64,000 nucleotides of DNA from an uncultured Pseudoteredinibacter sp. (GTDB taxonomy: Bacteria; Pseudomonadota; Gammaproteobacteria; Pseudomonadales; Cellvibrionaceae): positions 372,001 through 436,000 of the forward strand of contig NZ_CANMSS010000003.1 of the NCBI RefSeq assembly GCF_947500695.1, read 5' to 3'. Positions 49,231 through 57,745 of the stretch are shown here, piece by piece; positions within the stretch are counted from its first letter, which is position 1, and the number at the start of each line of letters is the position of its first letter. The notes beneath the pieces were generated by a model. The model worked only from the letters and a program-made list of their open reading frames with translations. It made no database searches and was not told the DNA's origin. The translations under genes were made by a program, and so were the position numbers.

Positions 49231-50112
49231 ATGGCTAAATACCTACCCAGCACACAAGCTTTGCAATGTTTTGACGCCGTCGCTGAACTGCTCAGCGTAA
49301 CCCGGGCCAGTCAGCGCTTAAATATGACTCAAAGCGCAGTAAGCCGACAGATAGCAGGGCTTGAGGCTGGGCTTTCGGTGCAATTATTTCGCCGAGAAAA
49401 GCAGCGTCTTTACCTCACGGAACGCGGGCGAGCCTACTGGGAAGAAGTTAGAGAGCTGTTGCGTCGATTGCATAATGCTTCCCAGCGCTTGCAGGGGAAG
49501 GTCTCTGGGCGGGTACGCTTGGGTGTTGAGCCTGCAATTGCTAGTCGCTGGCTGGTGCCTAGGCTGGCAGCTTTTAAACAGCGTCATCCTGAGCTTGATA
49601 TTGAGCTGCAAACCGACTTGGAGGCTTTGTATTACGAGTCTGACAGTTATGATATTGCGATTCTCTATGGCCTTGGGGAATGGCCTGATCTCGATGCTGA
49701 GTTTCTAATGGCCGATACCCTAGTGGCCGTTAGCTCGCCATCATTGCTGCAACAATTTGGCAAAATTCAGCGGCTTGAAGACAGTTTACGTTTCCCCTTA
49801 CTGCATCACACCTCAAAGCCCTCATCCAGTGGAGCCTGGTTAAAATCTGCGGGCTTATCGGATCATGATATTGACGCTTTGCCCGGATCGCGGCTGCAGA
49901 GTTTCAGTTTGATATCTCAGGTGGCTAGCGAAGGTTTGGGCTTGGCGATTTTGCCCGATTATTTTGTGGCGGCCGACATTCAGGAGGGGAAATTGGTGCT
50001 TGCTTGTGATGAATCCTTGCCCTGCGAGGAGCGTTATTTTGTGGTACGCCCTAAAGGGCGCGGTGAGGATTTAGCTGTCGATGCGGTCAAACAATGGCTG
50101 CTGGGTTTGTAA
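49231..50112 (+). CDS. LysR family transcription regulator
   Basis: This 293-residue regulator has the N-terminal winged helix-turn-helix (residues 6-65, with VTRASQRLNMTQSAVSRQIA) and a C-terminal effector domain of the GcvA/periplasmic-binding type (about 90-290). It is divergent from the aruI-aruH pair, so control of that pair is likely, with 2-ketoarginine or arginine as possible effector. In Pseudomonas the aruIH genes are, as I recall, controlled by a two-component system, so the regulator type would differ here. Confidence 0.88.
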   Translation: MAKYLPSTQALQCFDAVAELLSVTRASQRLNMTQSAVSRQIAGLEAGLSVQLFRREKQRLYLTERGRAYWEEVRELLRRLHNASQRLQGKVSGRVRLGVEPAIASRWLVPRLAAFKQRHPELDIELQTDLEALYYESDSYDIAILYGLGEWPDLDAEFLMADTLVAVSSPSLLQQFGKIQRLEDSLRFPLLHHTSKPSSSGAWLKSAGLSDHDIDALPGSRLQSFSLISQVASEGLGLAILPDYFVAADIQEGKLVLACDESLPCEERYFVVRPKGRGEDLAVDAVKQWLLGL

Positions 50113-50253
50113 GTACTGGCAAAACTGACCTTCCCAACTATGCTTATGGTTAAAATTAACACTATGTATGCATAAATTCTTAGGCATTACCGCCGATACT
50201 GCTATGAACAAGACGCGTATTCAGTAAGAAGTGCATAGGGAAAAGGAAACAGC

Positions 50254-50970
50254 ATGAGCAGTTTAAGTCAGGTGAATGGCCAAGAGTCCAGCAACATCGT
50301 TGTGGGCCCAGAAGATATACTTTTAGAGCTGTGCGGCTCTGTTTCCACTGTATTAACAGCGGCTTGCCACAAGCCTGTGCGCCACGCGCAAATGATTCAA
50401 TCCATCAAAACGACCAGCTTAAAGCCCGATATTTCTGGCTTTGTAGTATTTGAAGGTGGCTTTACCGGCTTGGTAGTGCTGAATTTCAGTGCGGCGGCGG
50501 CCATGGAAATCTATCAAGATTATATGGTCAGTATGGGTATGGATGAATCCAGCCTTGCTCTGCAGCACACTTCTGATGAGGTTTCCGATATTGTAGGTGA
50601 ACTGATGAACCAGATCGTCGGTGACTTTATCAATAAAGTGAATATGCGCCTTCAAAGCTGCGTAGATCAAAGCCAGCCTAAGGTGCTGACATCCGGTCGT
50701 CAGTTAACAATTTCAATCGATGCTGGCTTACAAGAACCCGTCACCAAGCGCGTCGCGTTTTACACCAATGGCAACAATACCTTCTACCTGGAATATTCCA
50801 TGGATAATACGGAATTCGTCGCCACTAAAGATTATATCGCTGAAGATGCTCATGACCCTGATGCGGTGATTGCGGGACATCAACGGGCGATTGAAAATGC
50901 CAAGATTACTTCGGTAAGCAGCAGTGGTAGCGATGACAGTGATGCGCTATTAAGTGAGCTGGGTTTATAA
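50254..50970 (+). CDS. CheC/CheX-like phosphatase-fold protein (probable DUF3334 family)
   Basis: This 238-residue soluble protein resembles, from memory, the DUF3334 family. What can be seen is the CheC/CheX/FliY active-site pattern D-x3-E-x2-N-x22-P: Asp112, Glu116, Asn119 and Pro142 all fit exactly. A hydrophobic FEGGFTGLVVLNFS strand pair lies before it, as in CheX (IGFxGxxxxxxS). CheX-type proteins remove phosphate from CheY-like receivers. No chemotaxis genes adjoin it, but a chemoreceptor lies 4 kb away and receiver proteins 7 kb away. The C-terminal 25 residues are Ser/Asp-rich. AGGAAA precedes the ATG. Confidence 0.6.
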   Translation: MSSLSQVNGQESSNIVVGPEDILLELCGSVSTVLTAACHKPVRHAQMIQSIKTTSLKPDISGFVVFEGGFTGLVVLNFSAAAAMEIYQDYMVSMGMDESSLALQHTSDEVSDIVGELMNQIVGDFINKVNMRLQSCVDQSQPKVLTSGRQLTISIDAGLQEPVTKRVAFYTNGNNTFYLEYSMDNTEFVATKDYIAEDAHDPDAVIAGHQRAIENAKITSVSSSGSDDSDALLSELGL

Positions 50971-50995
50971 GTTGAGCTAAGTGACAAACTAGGGC

Positions 50996-51694
50996 TTAAT
51001 CATTTTGTCTTTCGGTTGTTTGCCGAGTTTCTGAATCCTCTAGCCAATATGGATCTTCATCCAATTGGCTATCATCTTCCTCTTCCCATGAGTAGGTTTT
51101 ACGTTCTGGAAGAGGGTCTTGGTGGCGCATAAGAAAAGCCATCAACACTCCCATCATCGCTCCAAACAAATGGAGCTCATAAGATATTCCGGGTTCGCCT
51201 GGAAAGATGCTCATTAGCATTCCACCATACAAAAAGAAGGCAATCATTAGCAGTGCGGTAGAGCGCTTGTCTCGTCTTAATAGGCCAATGATCAATAAAT
51301 AGAAAAACAATCCATGGCTTAAACCACTGGCGCCAAAGTGAAAGCTATCGCGAGCGAAAAACCAGGTGAGAATTCCAGAACCTAGCCAAATAACAACAAA
51401 CGCATAGTAACGGCTGCGGGGGTACCCTAAATACAGGCCGGCAACTAGCACTAGCAGTGCCGATATATTATTGATTACATGCGACCAAGAACCATGTAAT
51501 AGGGGCGCTAACAAAATGCCCAATAAACTGTCAGTTTCTCTAGGGTAAATGCCAAGCTTCGGCATGCTAATATGTAAAACTTGGCAAATGCCAAAAATTG
51601 CAACTAATGCCGCGCAAAACAAAACGCTGACTAATATAGCGGATACTATGCTGCTCGATGAAGTCTTGCGATTTGCGCTTGGATAGTCAGTCAT
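50996..51694 (-). CDS. Rhomboid family intramembrane serine protease
   Basis: I place the start at the ATG at 51694 (232 residues); the frame runs on to 51850 but that part overlaps the divergent SDR gene. The protein has about six membrane segments. The catalytic dyad is present: Ser123 in GASGLSHG and His175 in ELHLFGAMMG. The HGSWSHVINN segment near residue 67 is the rhomboid loop motif. The last 33 residues are cytoplasmic and very acidic. Rhomboids cut membrane proteins within or near the bilayer; the substrate is unknown. A rhombosortase role is possible, but no GlyGly-CTERM substrate is seen nearby. Confidence 0.82.
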   Translation of the reverse strand: MTDYPSANRKTSSSSIVSAILVSVLFCAALVAIFGICQVLHISMPKLGIYPRETDSLLGILLAPLLHGSWSHVINNISALLVLVAGLYLGYPRSRYYAFVVIWLGSGILTWFFARDSFHFGASGLSHGLFFYLLIIGLLRRDKRSTALLMIAFFLYGGMLMSIFPGEPGISYELHLFGAMMGVLMAFLMRHQDPLPERKTYSWEEEDDSQLDEDPYWLEDSETRQTTERQND

Positions 51695-51769
51695 ATTTCG
51701 CGATTTCACTCTCACTGTGAAAATAATTCGATAATCACCATAACAACAGTAACAAAAGACGAGATAAGT

Positions 51770-52453
51770 ATGAAGCAAGGCGAGTTTGAAAATAAAAGAG
51801 TGGTCGTTACCGATAGTGATAATTACATGGGGCCTGTAGCGGTAGAACACTTTCGATCATTGGGGGCTAGCGTCTTGGCTTGGTCTACAGCGCTGGATAG
51901 TAACGAGGCGGTAGATAAGCTAATGGCCGAAGCGGGCCAAACGGATATTTTGATTGCTAACTTTGGTACTGAGCCTCGTCCAAATAAGGTCGAGAACATC
52001 ACTGACGATGATTGGTTTTCCCTATGTGATGGTTTGCTGCATCCGTTTATGCGCGTGGTACGTGCCTTTGCAGGTCAAATGAAATCGCGTGGGCAGGGTA
52101 AAATTGTTGGGATGACCAGCGCCTCTCCTTTACGAGCAATATACGGTGCAAGTGCTTACTCGGCCATGCGCGGAGCGCAAAACGCCTTTGTACGAGCCGC
52201 GGGCAGCGAGTTGGCGAGAGCTGGCGTACAGTTCAATGCAATCGCGCAAAACTATGTCGAAAATGATGCTTATTATCCGCTGGAGCGTCGCGAGAGTGAA
52301 AAGTTTAAAGAGGAGCTAAAACAAGTTCCAGCTGGGCGATGTGCTCCTGCTCAAGAAACCGCGAACTTAATGGCCTTTTTGGCTTCCGAAGATAATACTC
52401 ATATTGTTGGGCAGGCGGTGCCATTTGCAGGTGGGTGGGCGACTAATACTTAG
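51770..52453 (+). CDS. SDR-fold protein with halohydrin dehalogenase signature
   Basis: This 227-residue protein has an SDR fold but not the usual TGxxxGxG dinucleotide loop. Instead it reads T14-x4-Y19-x-G21, the motif that replaces the NAD(P) site in halohydrin dehalogenases. The catalytic set is Ser117-x12-Tyr130-x3-Arg134, with Arg where SDR enzymes have Lys, exactly the dehalogenase triad. The C-terminal half (IAQNYVEND, MAFLASEDN, VGQAV, FAGGW) follows the order of HheC from Agrobacterium as I recall it. Such enzymes convert vicinal haloalcohols to epoxides and halide. It is a single gene ending in a strong terminator. Confidence 0.78.
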   Translation: MKQGEFENKRVVVTDSDNYMGPVAVEHFRSLGASVLAWSTALDSNEAVDKLMAEAGQTDILIANFGTEPRPNKVENITDDDWFSLCDGLLHPFMRVVRAFAGQMKSRGQGKIVGMTSASPLRAIYGASAYSAMRGAQNAFVRAAGSELARAGVQFNAIAQNYVENDAYYPLERRESEKFKEELKQVPAGRCAPAQETANLMAFLASEDNTHIVGQAVPFAGGWATNT

Positions 52454-52484
52454 TTAGCGTTTTGTTCGCTGAAATTAGTTAAAC

Positions 52485-52514
52485 AAAAAACGGGCATAAA
52501 TAATGCCCGTTTTT
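52485..52514. terminator. Bidirectional terminator between the dehalogenase-like and acyl-CoA dehydrogenase genes
   Basis: A stem of about twelve base pairs (AAAAACGGGCAT and ATGCCCGTTTTT, loop AAATA) has A-runs on the left and T-runs on the right, so it can work on both strands. It lies between convergent genes. Confidence 0.88.
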
Positions 52515-52591
52515 ATTTTCGACTAACAATGGTCGGCTTCTTTAGCCAATCATTTGTGGCCTAAAGTGACTATTGCGTTATTTGTAGCAAT

Positions 52592-53731
52592 TTAAGCAAG
52601 AAGCAGTGGCGTCAAGCGTTTGCGGTGATAAGCCGAATCGCCATAATGTTGCTGGCTCCATTGAGCACGGCGGATATACAGTTGGGCATCACACTCATAG
52701 GTAAAGCCCATACCACCATGAAATTGCACAGCGCGATCACCGGCAAACAGCAGGGCATCATTAGCGCTGGCTTTCGACATGCGACAAGCAATCTCAGCAT
52801 CACGAGTGATATCGCCTTGGCTATCGGCTAATAAAGTGGCTGCGTGGTAAACCTGTGAACGCGCAGCTTCCATCATATTCAGCATATCAACAGTAGGGTG
52901 CTTTAAGGCCTGATAAGAACCAATCAGCTTGTTAAACTGTTTGCGAGTATTTAAGTATTCAACAGTTAGGTTTAAGCAAGCGGCTGCCGAACCGACGGAC
53001 TCCGCAGCGATTAGTAAAGCGCCAATTAGCTTAACATCATCTAAAGCATTCGCAGCTGAGGATGGCATAAGCTGCTCTTCGCTGATGCTGATATCGTTTA
53101 AGTTTACAATACCAGCACGTTTAGTTTCATCGATCAGCGTATGAGCTTCAACCGCAGAGTCAGCAAGTTGCGAGCGCTCTACAATCGCTAAGCGCTGTTG
53201 CTCGCCCTGTTGGCATAAAACAATAAATATCTCGGCCTGTGCGGCCGCTTCAACCAAAACTTTACGGCCATTTATTTTACCGTCGGCACTCAAACTGCAT
53301 TTACTGACCTCCGCGCCCCAATCTTCATTGTCCAGCAGGGCAAGCGTCGCAACTGTGCCATTGGCTATCATGGGTAGATAGCGAGATTTTTGTGCCTCGC
53401 TACCAGCGCGCTGAATTTGTTGTGCAGCTAAGGTACTGGCGAAGAAAGGTGTCGCCAATAACTGACGTCCCATGCTTTCGGCGATTGGAATCAGGCAGTC
53501 TAAGCCTAAAGCAGAGCCGCCATGGGTTTCTTCGATACACATTCCTAACCAGCCAAGTTCAACCATTTCTTGCCATATCTCAGCTTGAAAACCCGTCTCG
53601 CTATCAAGCAACTTTCTTACCGCTTCGATATAGGACTTATCTTGGCAAAAGCCACGGGCGGCTTCTTGAATCATTTGCTGATCTTCGCTGAAGCGCATAT
53701 CGGTATTGGCTTCAATATTAATAAAAGTCAT
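52592..53731 (-). CDS. Acyl-CoA dehydrogenase, third of a set
   Basis: This 379-residue flavoenzyme has the N-terminal helical domain (MRFSEDQQMIQEAARGF), a diverged central beta domain and the C-terminal helical domain with LNTRKQFNKLIGSYQALKH near residue 265 and VQFHGGMGFTYECD near residue 340. The usual IGGGT-type or YEGT tail is absent, and I could not place a catalytic glutamate, so it may be the non-catalytic partner of the preceding gene product. It is 38 bases after the second dehydrogenase. AGGA precedes the ATG. Confidence 0.85.
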   Translation of the reverse strand: MTFINIEANTDMRFSEDQQMIQEAARGFCQDKSYIEAVRKLLDSETGFQAEIWQEMVELGWLGMCIEETHGGSALGLDCLIPIAESMGRQLLATPFFASTLAAQQIQRAGSEAQKSRYLPMIANGTVATLALLDNEDWGAEVSKCSLSADGKINGRKVLVEAAAQAEIFIVLCQQGEQQRLAIVERSQLADSAVEAHTLIDETKRAGIVNLNDISISEEQLMPSSAANALDDVKLIGALLIAAESVGSAAACLNLTVEYLNTRKQFNKLIGSYQALKHPTVDMLNMMEAARSQVYHAATLLADSQGDITRDAEIACRMSKASANDALLFAGDRAVQFHGGMGFTYECDAQLYIRRAQWSQQHYGDSAYHRKRLTPLLLA

Positions 53732-53769
53732 TTTCGTATCCTGTGTTAGATGCTCACTGTTATGGCTAC

Positions 53770-54972
53770 TTACTTCGGTAAGCCAAGAGCATGCTCAGCG
53801 ATAATGTTTGCCTGTACCTGGCTGGTGCCGCCGCCAATGGTGGCTGAGAAGTTATTGAAATAACCTCGTTGCCATTGGCCGCCTTCGATTGCCATATTGT
53901 CGCCAACATAAAGACCACCTTTGGCGCCCTGTAGGCTCACGGCGTATTGTCTGGCACGACGGAAAAGCTCGGTGGCGATTAGCTTGCCGCTAAGGGCCAG
54001 CGAAAATGGGTAATCGGTACAAAGCTCAGGAATTTCTCCGCGCTCTTTCATTAAGGCAAGAGACTTTTCTTCAATTAGAAATTGCACTAGCTGATCCTGC
54101 ACAACGGGATCGTCTAATAGCGGCTTGCCATCACGCTGGATGGTTTTGCAGGTGTGTAGCAAATCTTCCATGGCAATTGGCAAGAATTTATAGGTACTTG
54201 CTTGGCCACCATGAACGCTGCGCTCATATTCCAAGGTGCGCATAGCTACTTTCCAGCCTTGGTTTTCTTCGCCCATTAAGCAGCTGGCAGGAATTCGCGC
54301 GTCGTCGAAGAAAGTTTGGCAGAAGCCATACTCGCCAGTAATCTTTTGAATCGGACTGGTGCTGATGCCATCGGCATGCATAGGCGATAAAAAGAATGAT
54401 AGGCCGGCGTATTTGCTAGGTGCATCTGGATTGGTGCGTGCTAGCAAAATCATATATTTGGCATAGTTACCGAAAGTCGTCCAAATTTTACTGCCATTGA
54501 TAATGTAGTCATCGCCGTCACGTACGGCACGGGTTTGGGCGTTGCCAAGATCCGAGCCATGATCTGGCTCAGAGAAACCCTGACACCAAATATCATCGGC
54601 GGTTAAAATACCTTTGATGTATCTTTGCTTTTCTTCCTCTGTGCCCATATCCAAAATCAGTGGGCCGGCCCAGCCAAGGCCAATCACATTGAAAATGATT
54701 GGGGCTTTGTGGTTCATCAATTCTTCATCGACAATATTCTGATAAACCTGCGGCATACCGCCACCGCCATATTCTTTAGGCCAAGCCATGCCAAGATAAC
54801 CAGCTTCGTAGACCTTTTTCTGCCATGCAATTAAAAACTCTAGCTGTTCTTCGCTACCGACTTCCATAAAGGACTGTGGTAATAAGAAGCCGGGATCTTC
54901 GGGGATGTTGTTTATCAACCATTGGGAAATTTCAGCGCGAAAGGCATCCAAGGTCGTTGCATCGGTTTGCAT
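53770..54972 (-). CDS. Acyl-CoA dehydrogenase, second of a set
   Basis: I choose the ATG at 54972 (400 residues) because GGAGAAG lies just upstream; a TTG four codons earlier is less likely. The protein has the GMAWPKEYGGGGM segment near residue 68, CQGFSEPDHGSDL near residue 130 and the C-terminal IGGGTSQVQANI segment. It begins 19 bases after the first dehydrogenase. Size and motifs fit acyl-CoA dehydrogenases that act on long or ring-bearing CoA thioesters, which often work as heteromers with an adjacent gene product; the pairing is inference. Confidence 0.88.
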   Translation of the reverse strand: MQTDATTLDAFRAEISQWLINNIPEDPGFLLPQSFMEVGSEEQLEFLIAWQKKVYEAGYLGMAWPKEYGGGGMPQVYQNIVDEELMNHKAPIIFNVIGLGWAGPLILDMGTEEEKQRYIKGILTADDIWCQGFSEPDHGSDLGNAQTRAVRDGDDYIINGSKIWTTFGNYAKYMILLARTNPDAPSKYAGLSFFLSPMHADGISTSPIQKITGEYGFCQTFFDDARIPASCLMGEENQGWKVAMRTLEYERSVHGGQASTYKFLPIAMEDLLHTCKTIQRDGKPLLDDPVVQDQLVQFLIEEKSLALMKERGEIPELCTDYPFSLALSGKLIATELFRRARQYAVSLQGAKGGLYVGDNMAIEGGQWQRGYFNNFSATIGGGTSQVQANIIAEHALGLPK

Positions 54973-54991
54973 ATTCTTCTCCAAAATTCGC

Positions 54992-56167
54992 TTATAGCTG
55001 ATACTGACGCGACGCTAAATCGCGCATAATTTCTTCTGAGCCACCGCCGATAGCATTGACTCGTACTTCTCGATAAATTCGCTCAGTTTTACAGCCGCGC
55101 AGATAAGAAGCGCCACCTAAAATCTGGCTGGCTTCTTTGGCGCAAAACTCCATGGTTTCACTGGCCTGAACTTTCAGCAGGGCAATATCGCCAAAATCGC
55201 CGCGACCTCCAGAAAGCTCGCGGGTGACAACTTGAATATACGCCTGGGTAGCATTGATGCGTTGTTTCATTTCAGAAATTTTGTGACGAATGACCTGGTG
55301 CTTAGACAAAGGCTTGCCAAAAGTTTTACGATCTTTTGCCCAATTAACGGCTTCGTCCAAACAACAGCGGGCACAGGCTTCCATATTGACGATCATCGCC
55401 ATGCGTTCACTGTTAAAGTTATTCATGATGACAAGAAAGCCGTGTCCTTCTTCGCCAATCAAATGATCGGCAGGCACTTTAACGTTATCGTAATAAATGG
55501 TTGCAGTGTCAGAACACCACCAGCCTTGTTTCTTGTCTAGCGGTGTTCGGCTGACGCCTTCTAAATGGGTAGGAATTAGCAGCATAGAAACGCCCATTGG
55601 GCCTTCTTCGCCGGTGCGTACCGCAGTGCTTATCCAATCAGCGCCCATACCACCCGATATAAAGGTCTTGCTGCCGTTAACGATGTAGTAATCGCCTTCA
55701 CGACGAGCGGTGGTTTTGATATTGGCAACATCCGAGCCGCCGCTGGGCTCAGTAATACCTAGTGAGATACGCTTCTCGCCGCTTAGTACTTTAGGGACCA
55801 CTTCTTCTTTGATGTGCTCTTGAGAGAAATTCACCACTGGAGGTAAGCCGATGCCGTGGACTAATAAGGTACTGGCGATGCCGCCCGCAGAGCCGATACG
55901 GCCTAGCTCTTCGTTTACAATTTGAGCGTGATAGAGATCGATTCCTTCACTAATGCCTCCGTACTGCTCGGGGTAGCCCAGCTGAAGTAGGCCCACATCG
56001 GCAGCCTTTTTCCACATTTCATCGGGAATCTTGCCAGCCTCATCCCAATCATCGAAGTAGGGGGCTACTTCACTATCAAGGAATTTACGCAATTGACTGC
56101 GCCAGGCCTCATGGTCCTCGGTGAGGAAGGGGTTGTGTAGGCGGGCGCTATCAAAATCTAGGGACAT
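54992..56167 (-). CDS. Acyl-CoA dehydrogenase, first of a set
   Basis: I choose the ATG at 56167 (391 residues), which has GGAGAAG eight bases upstream; that site lies inside the first codons of an ATG at 56179. Family landmarks are LGITEPSGGSDVANI near residue 133, KTFISGGMGADW near residue 165, DRKTFGKPLSKHQVIRHK near residue 285 and IGGGSEEIMRD at the C-terminus. A glutamate in NSERMAMI near residue 250 lies where isovaleryl-CoA-type enzymes have their base. It heads the leftward three-gene set and is probably a beta-oxidation enzyme. Confidence 0.9.
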   Translation of the reverse strand: MSLDFDSARLHNPFLTEDHEAWRSQLRKFLDSEVAPYFDDWDEAGKIPDEMWKKAADVGLLQLGYPEQYGGISEGIDLYHAQIVNEELGRIGSAGGIASTLLVHGIGLPPVVNFSQEHIKEEVVPKVLSGEKRISLGITEPSGGSDVANIKTTARREGDYYIVNGSKTFISGGMGADWISTAVRTGEEGPMGVSMLLIPTHLEGVSRTPLDKKQGWWCSDTATIYYDNVKVPADHLIGEEGHGFLVIMNNFNSERMAMIVNMEACARCCLDEAVNWAKDRKTFGKPLSKHQVIRHKISEMKQRINATQAYIQVVTRELSGGRGDFGDIALLKVQASETMEFCAKEASQILGGASYLRGCKTERIYREVRVNAIGGGSEEIMRDLASRQYQL

Positions 56168-56369
56168 GGGCTTCTCCATTATTTCTTATCGTTGCTAGGC
56201 TGTAGTCACCGTAAAACCGGCCCGTCCTAGCTGTAGAACAATCAATCTTAGAGGGGCTGCAGGACCCTTGCATTGGAATTGGTGCCAGCCGATTTGGCAT
56301 CGGTGCCAATGCGAATAGATGCCCTTAAGCGGCTAAAGGGTAGCTTAGAAAATAGCTTAGGGTGATGGC

Positions 56370-57398
56370 CTAGAGTTTGTCGTCGCCATGCTGCTGAGCA
56401 TAGTCTTTAGGAGAGATGCCATGCCAGCTTTTAAATGCGGTCGAAAAGGAAGAAGAGTCAGCATAGCCCAATAGAAAGGCTATCTCGGTAATGCCCATCT
56501 GTTGGTTTTTAAGTAGGCGCGAAGCGATCGCCGAACGAATATCCTGCACCTCATTTAAAAAGTGGGTGTTTCGCTCTGATAAGCGACGTTGCAGAGTGCG
56601 CCTAGAGATGCTCAGCTCTTCAGCAATACTATCGATACTCATCGCGCCACTTGGTAGAGCCTTGACGATAGAGCGGCGCATCTGGCGTAAGAAGCCGTCG
56701 CCACTATCGCGATCTACGGCGCCTAAGATATTTTCATGCAATCTTAAGGCGGCTTCATCTAGAGGTTTGACTAGGGGGTAGTCTAAAGCGGCAATATCGA
56801 AAAATAGGCCGCTAAAGCTCTGCTCAAAGAACAGTTGCTCACCAAATATTTGATGGTGCAGGCTAAGATCCACGGGTTCTGGGTAGGCGAAATAGGCCTT
56901 TTGTATTTTAACCGGCTGGATACAGACAGATTGCAGCAAGGATACTGAAGACGCCAGAATCATATCGGCGAAATAGCGACCGCTGTGCTCATTATTGATC
57001 AGCGGGTTCCATTGGGTGCGAATGCTATCGCCTTCTCGAATTACCACTGATTCGCCGATATCGCCCTGCATCTCCATAACACTGGGCATCATATTGAGCC
57101 ATTGTCTAAGGTTGTCGCAAATTTTTGGCAAATACAGAATCAAAGAAACGAGATTGAGGTAGCTCACTCGCCCAACCAACAATCCTATATCTTCATTGCC
57201 ACTCAGTTCCGCTAATCGTTTGGCCAGTTTATAAATAGCGGCAACGGGCATACGAAAATCAGGGTTTTCCAGCCACAGTGGGTCTAAGTCGCAATCGCTG
57301 ATCAAGCGTTGGCGTGAAACTTCTAGACTGTCGGCAAGTTGCATAAATAGCAGCGCTTGGCGGCTGGATACCGTCCAGCTGGGGTCTATAGCGGTCAT
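56370..57398 (-). CDS. AraC family regulator with N-terminal Arabinose_bd-type domain
   Basis: This 342-residue regulator has an N-terminal sensor domain of the PF12625 type (about residues 20-200) and a C-terminal double helix-turn-helix (about 240-335, with SISRRTLQRRLSERN and the late EIAFLLGYADSSSFSTAFKSWHG). Regulators of this class (OruR, ArgR-type and lipid-metabolism regulators) often sit by catabolic genes. It lies on the same strand just upstream of the acyl-CoA dehydrogenase set, with 202 bases between, and is the likely controller of it. Confidence 0.88.
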   Translation of the reverse strand: MTAIDPSWTVSSRQALLFMQLADSLEVSRQRLISDCDLDPLWLENPDFRMPVAAIYKLAKRLAELSGNEDIGLLVGRVSYLNLVSLILYLPKICDNLRQWLNMMPSVMEMQGDIGESVVIREGDSIRTQWNPLINNEHSGRYFADMILASSVSLLQSVCIQPVKIQKAYFAYPEPVDLSLHHQIFGEQLFFEQSFSGLFFDIAALDYPLVKPLDEAALRLHENILGAVDRDSGDGFLRQMRRSIVKALPSGAMSIDSIAEELSISRRTLQRRLSERNTHFLNEVQDIRSAIASRLLKNQQMGITEIAFLLGYADSSSFSTAFKSWHGISPKDYAQQHGDDKL

Positions 57399-57745
57399 TA
57401 GCAGCCCAGCAGCAAGATGTTGTTTACTAAGTAGTCTGGGTAGCTCATAAGTTTTTCGCCATTTGTCTGCCGTAGATTGGTAGGGCTTTGCGTGAGCCTA
57501 ATATTCTCAAGCAAAATTGCTAGCCTGGTCAACAAAAAAACCCTTAAGGACAGCTAAATATAATTACTTTGTCGCTAAATTGCATTCAGCGTTTGCTGGT
57601 CTAGTCTTCAATTTAAGGCGTCATAAAAATTAGCGTGTTAATTGCTATGACAGCTTTACAACTATTTCTAAAAATTATTGAAAACTATAGGCACAAGTAG
57701 TGTGGCTGCATAGGCCTCGTGCAAAGGATTTGGGAAGGGTGTCAA
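57399..57745. other. Divergent region between araC-type and GGDEF/EAL genes (347 bases)
   Basis: AT-rich gap between divergent genes that should carry both promoters. It holds no open frame worth reporting. A run of seven A at 57534-57540 and several A/T tracts are visible; I found no matched -35/-10 pair and no clear palindrome. Confidence 0.5.

Noticed and set aside
51695-51850. 52-codon N-terminal extension of the rhomboid gene
   Set aside because: It overlaps the divergent dehalogenase-like gene, and the shorter start gives a normal rhomboid N-terminus.
51770-52453. Ordinary NAD(P)-dependent short-chain dehydrogenase
   Set aside because: The dinucleotide glycine loop is replaced and the catalytic Lys is Arg; both changes together match halohydrin dehalogenases.
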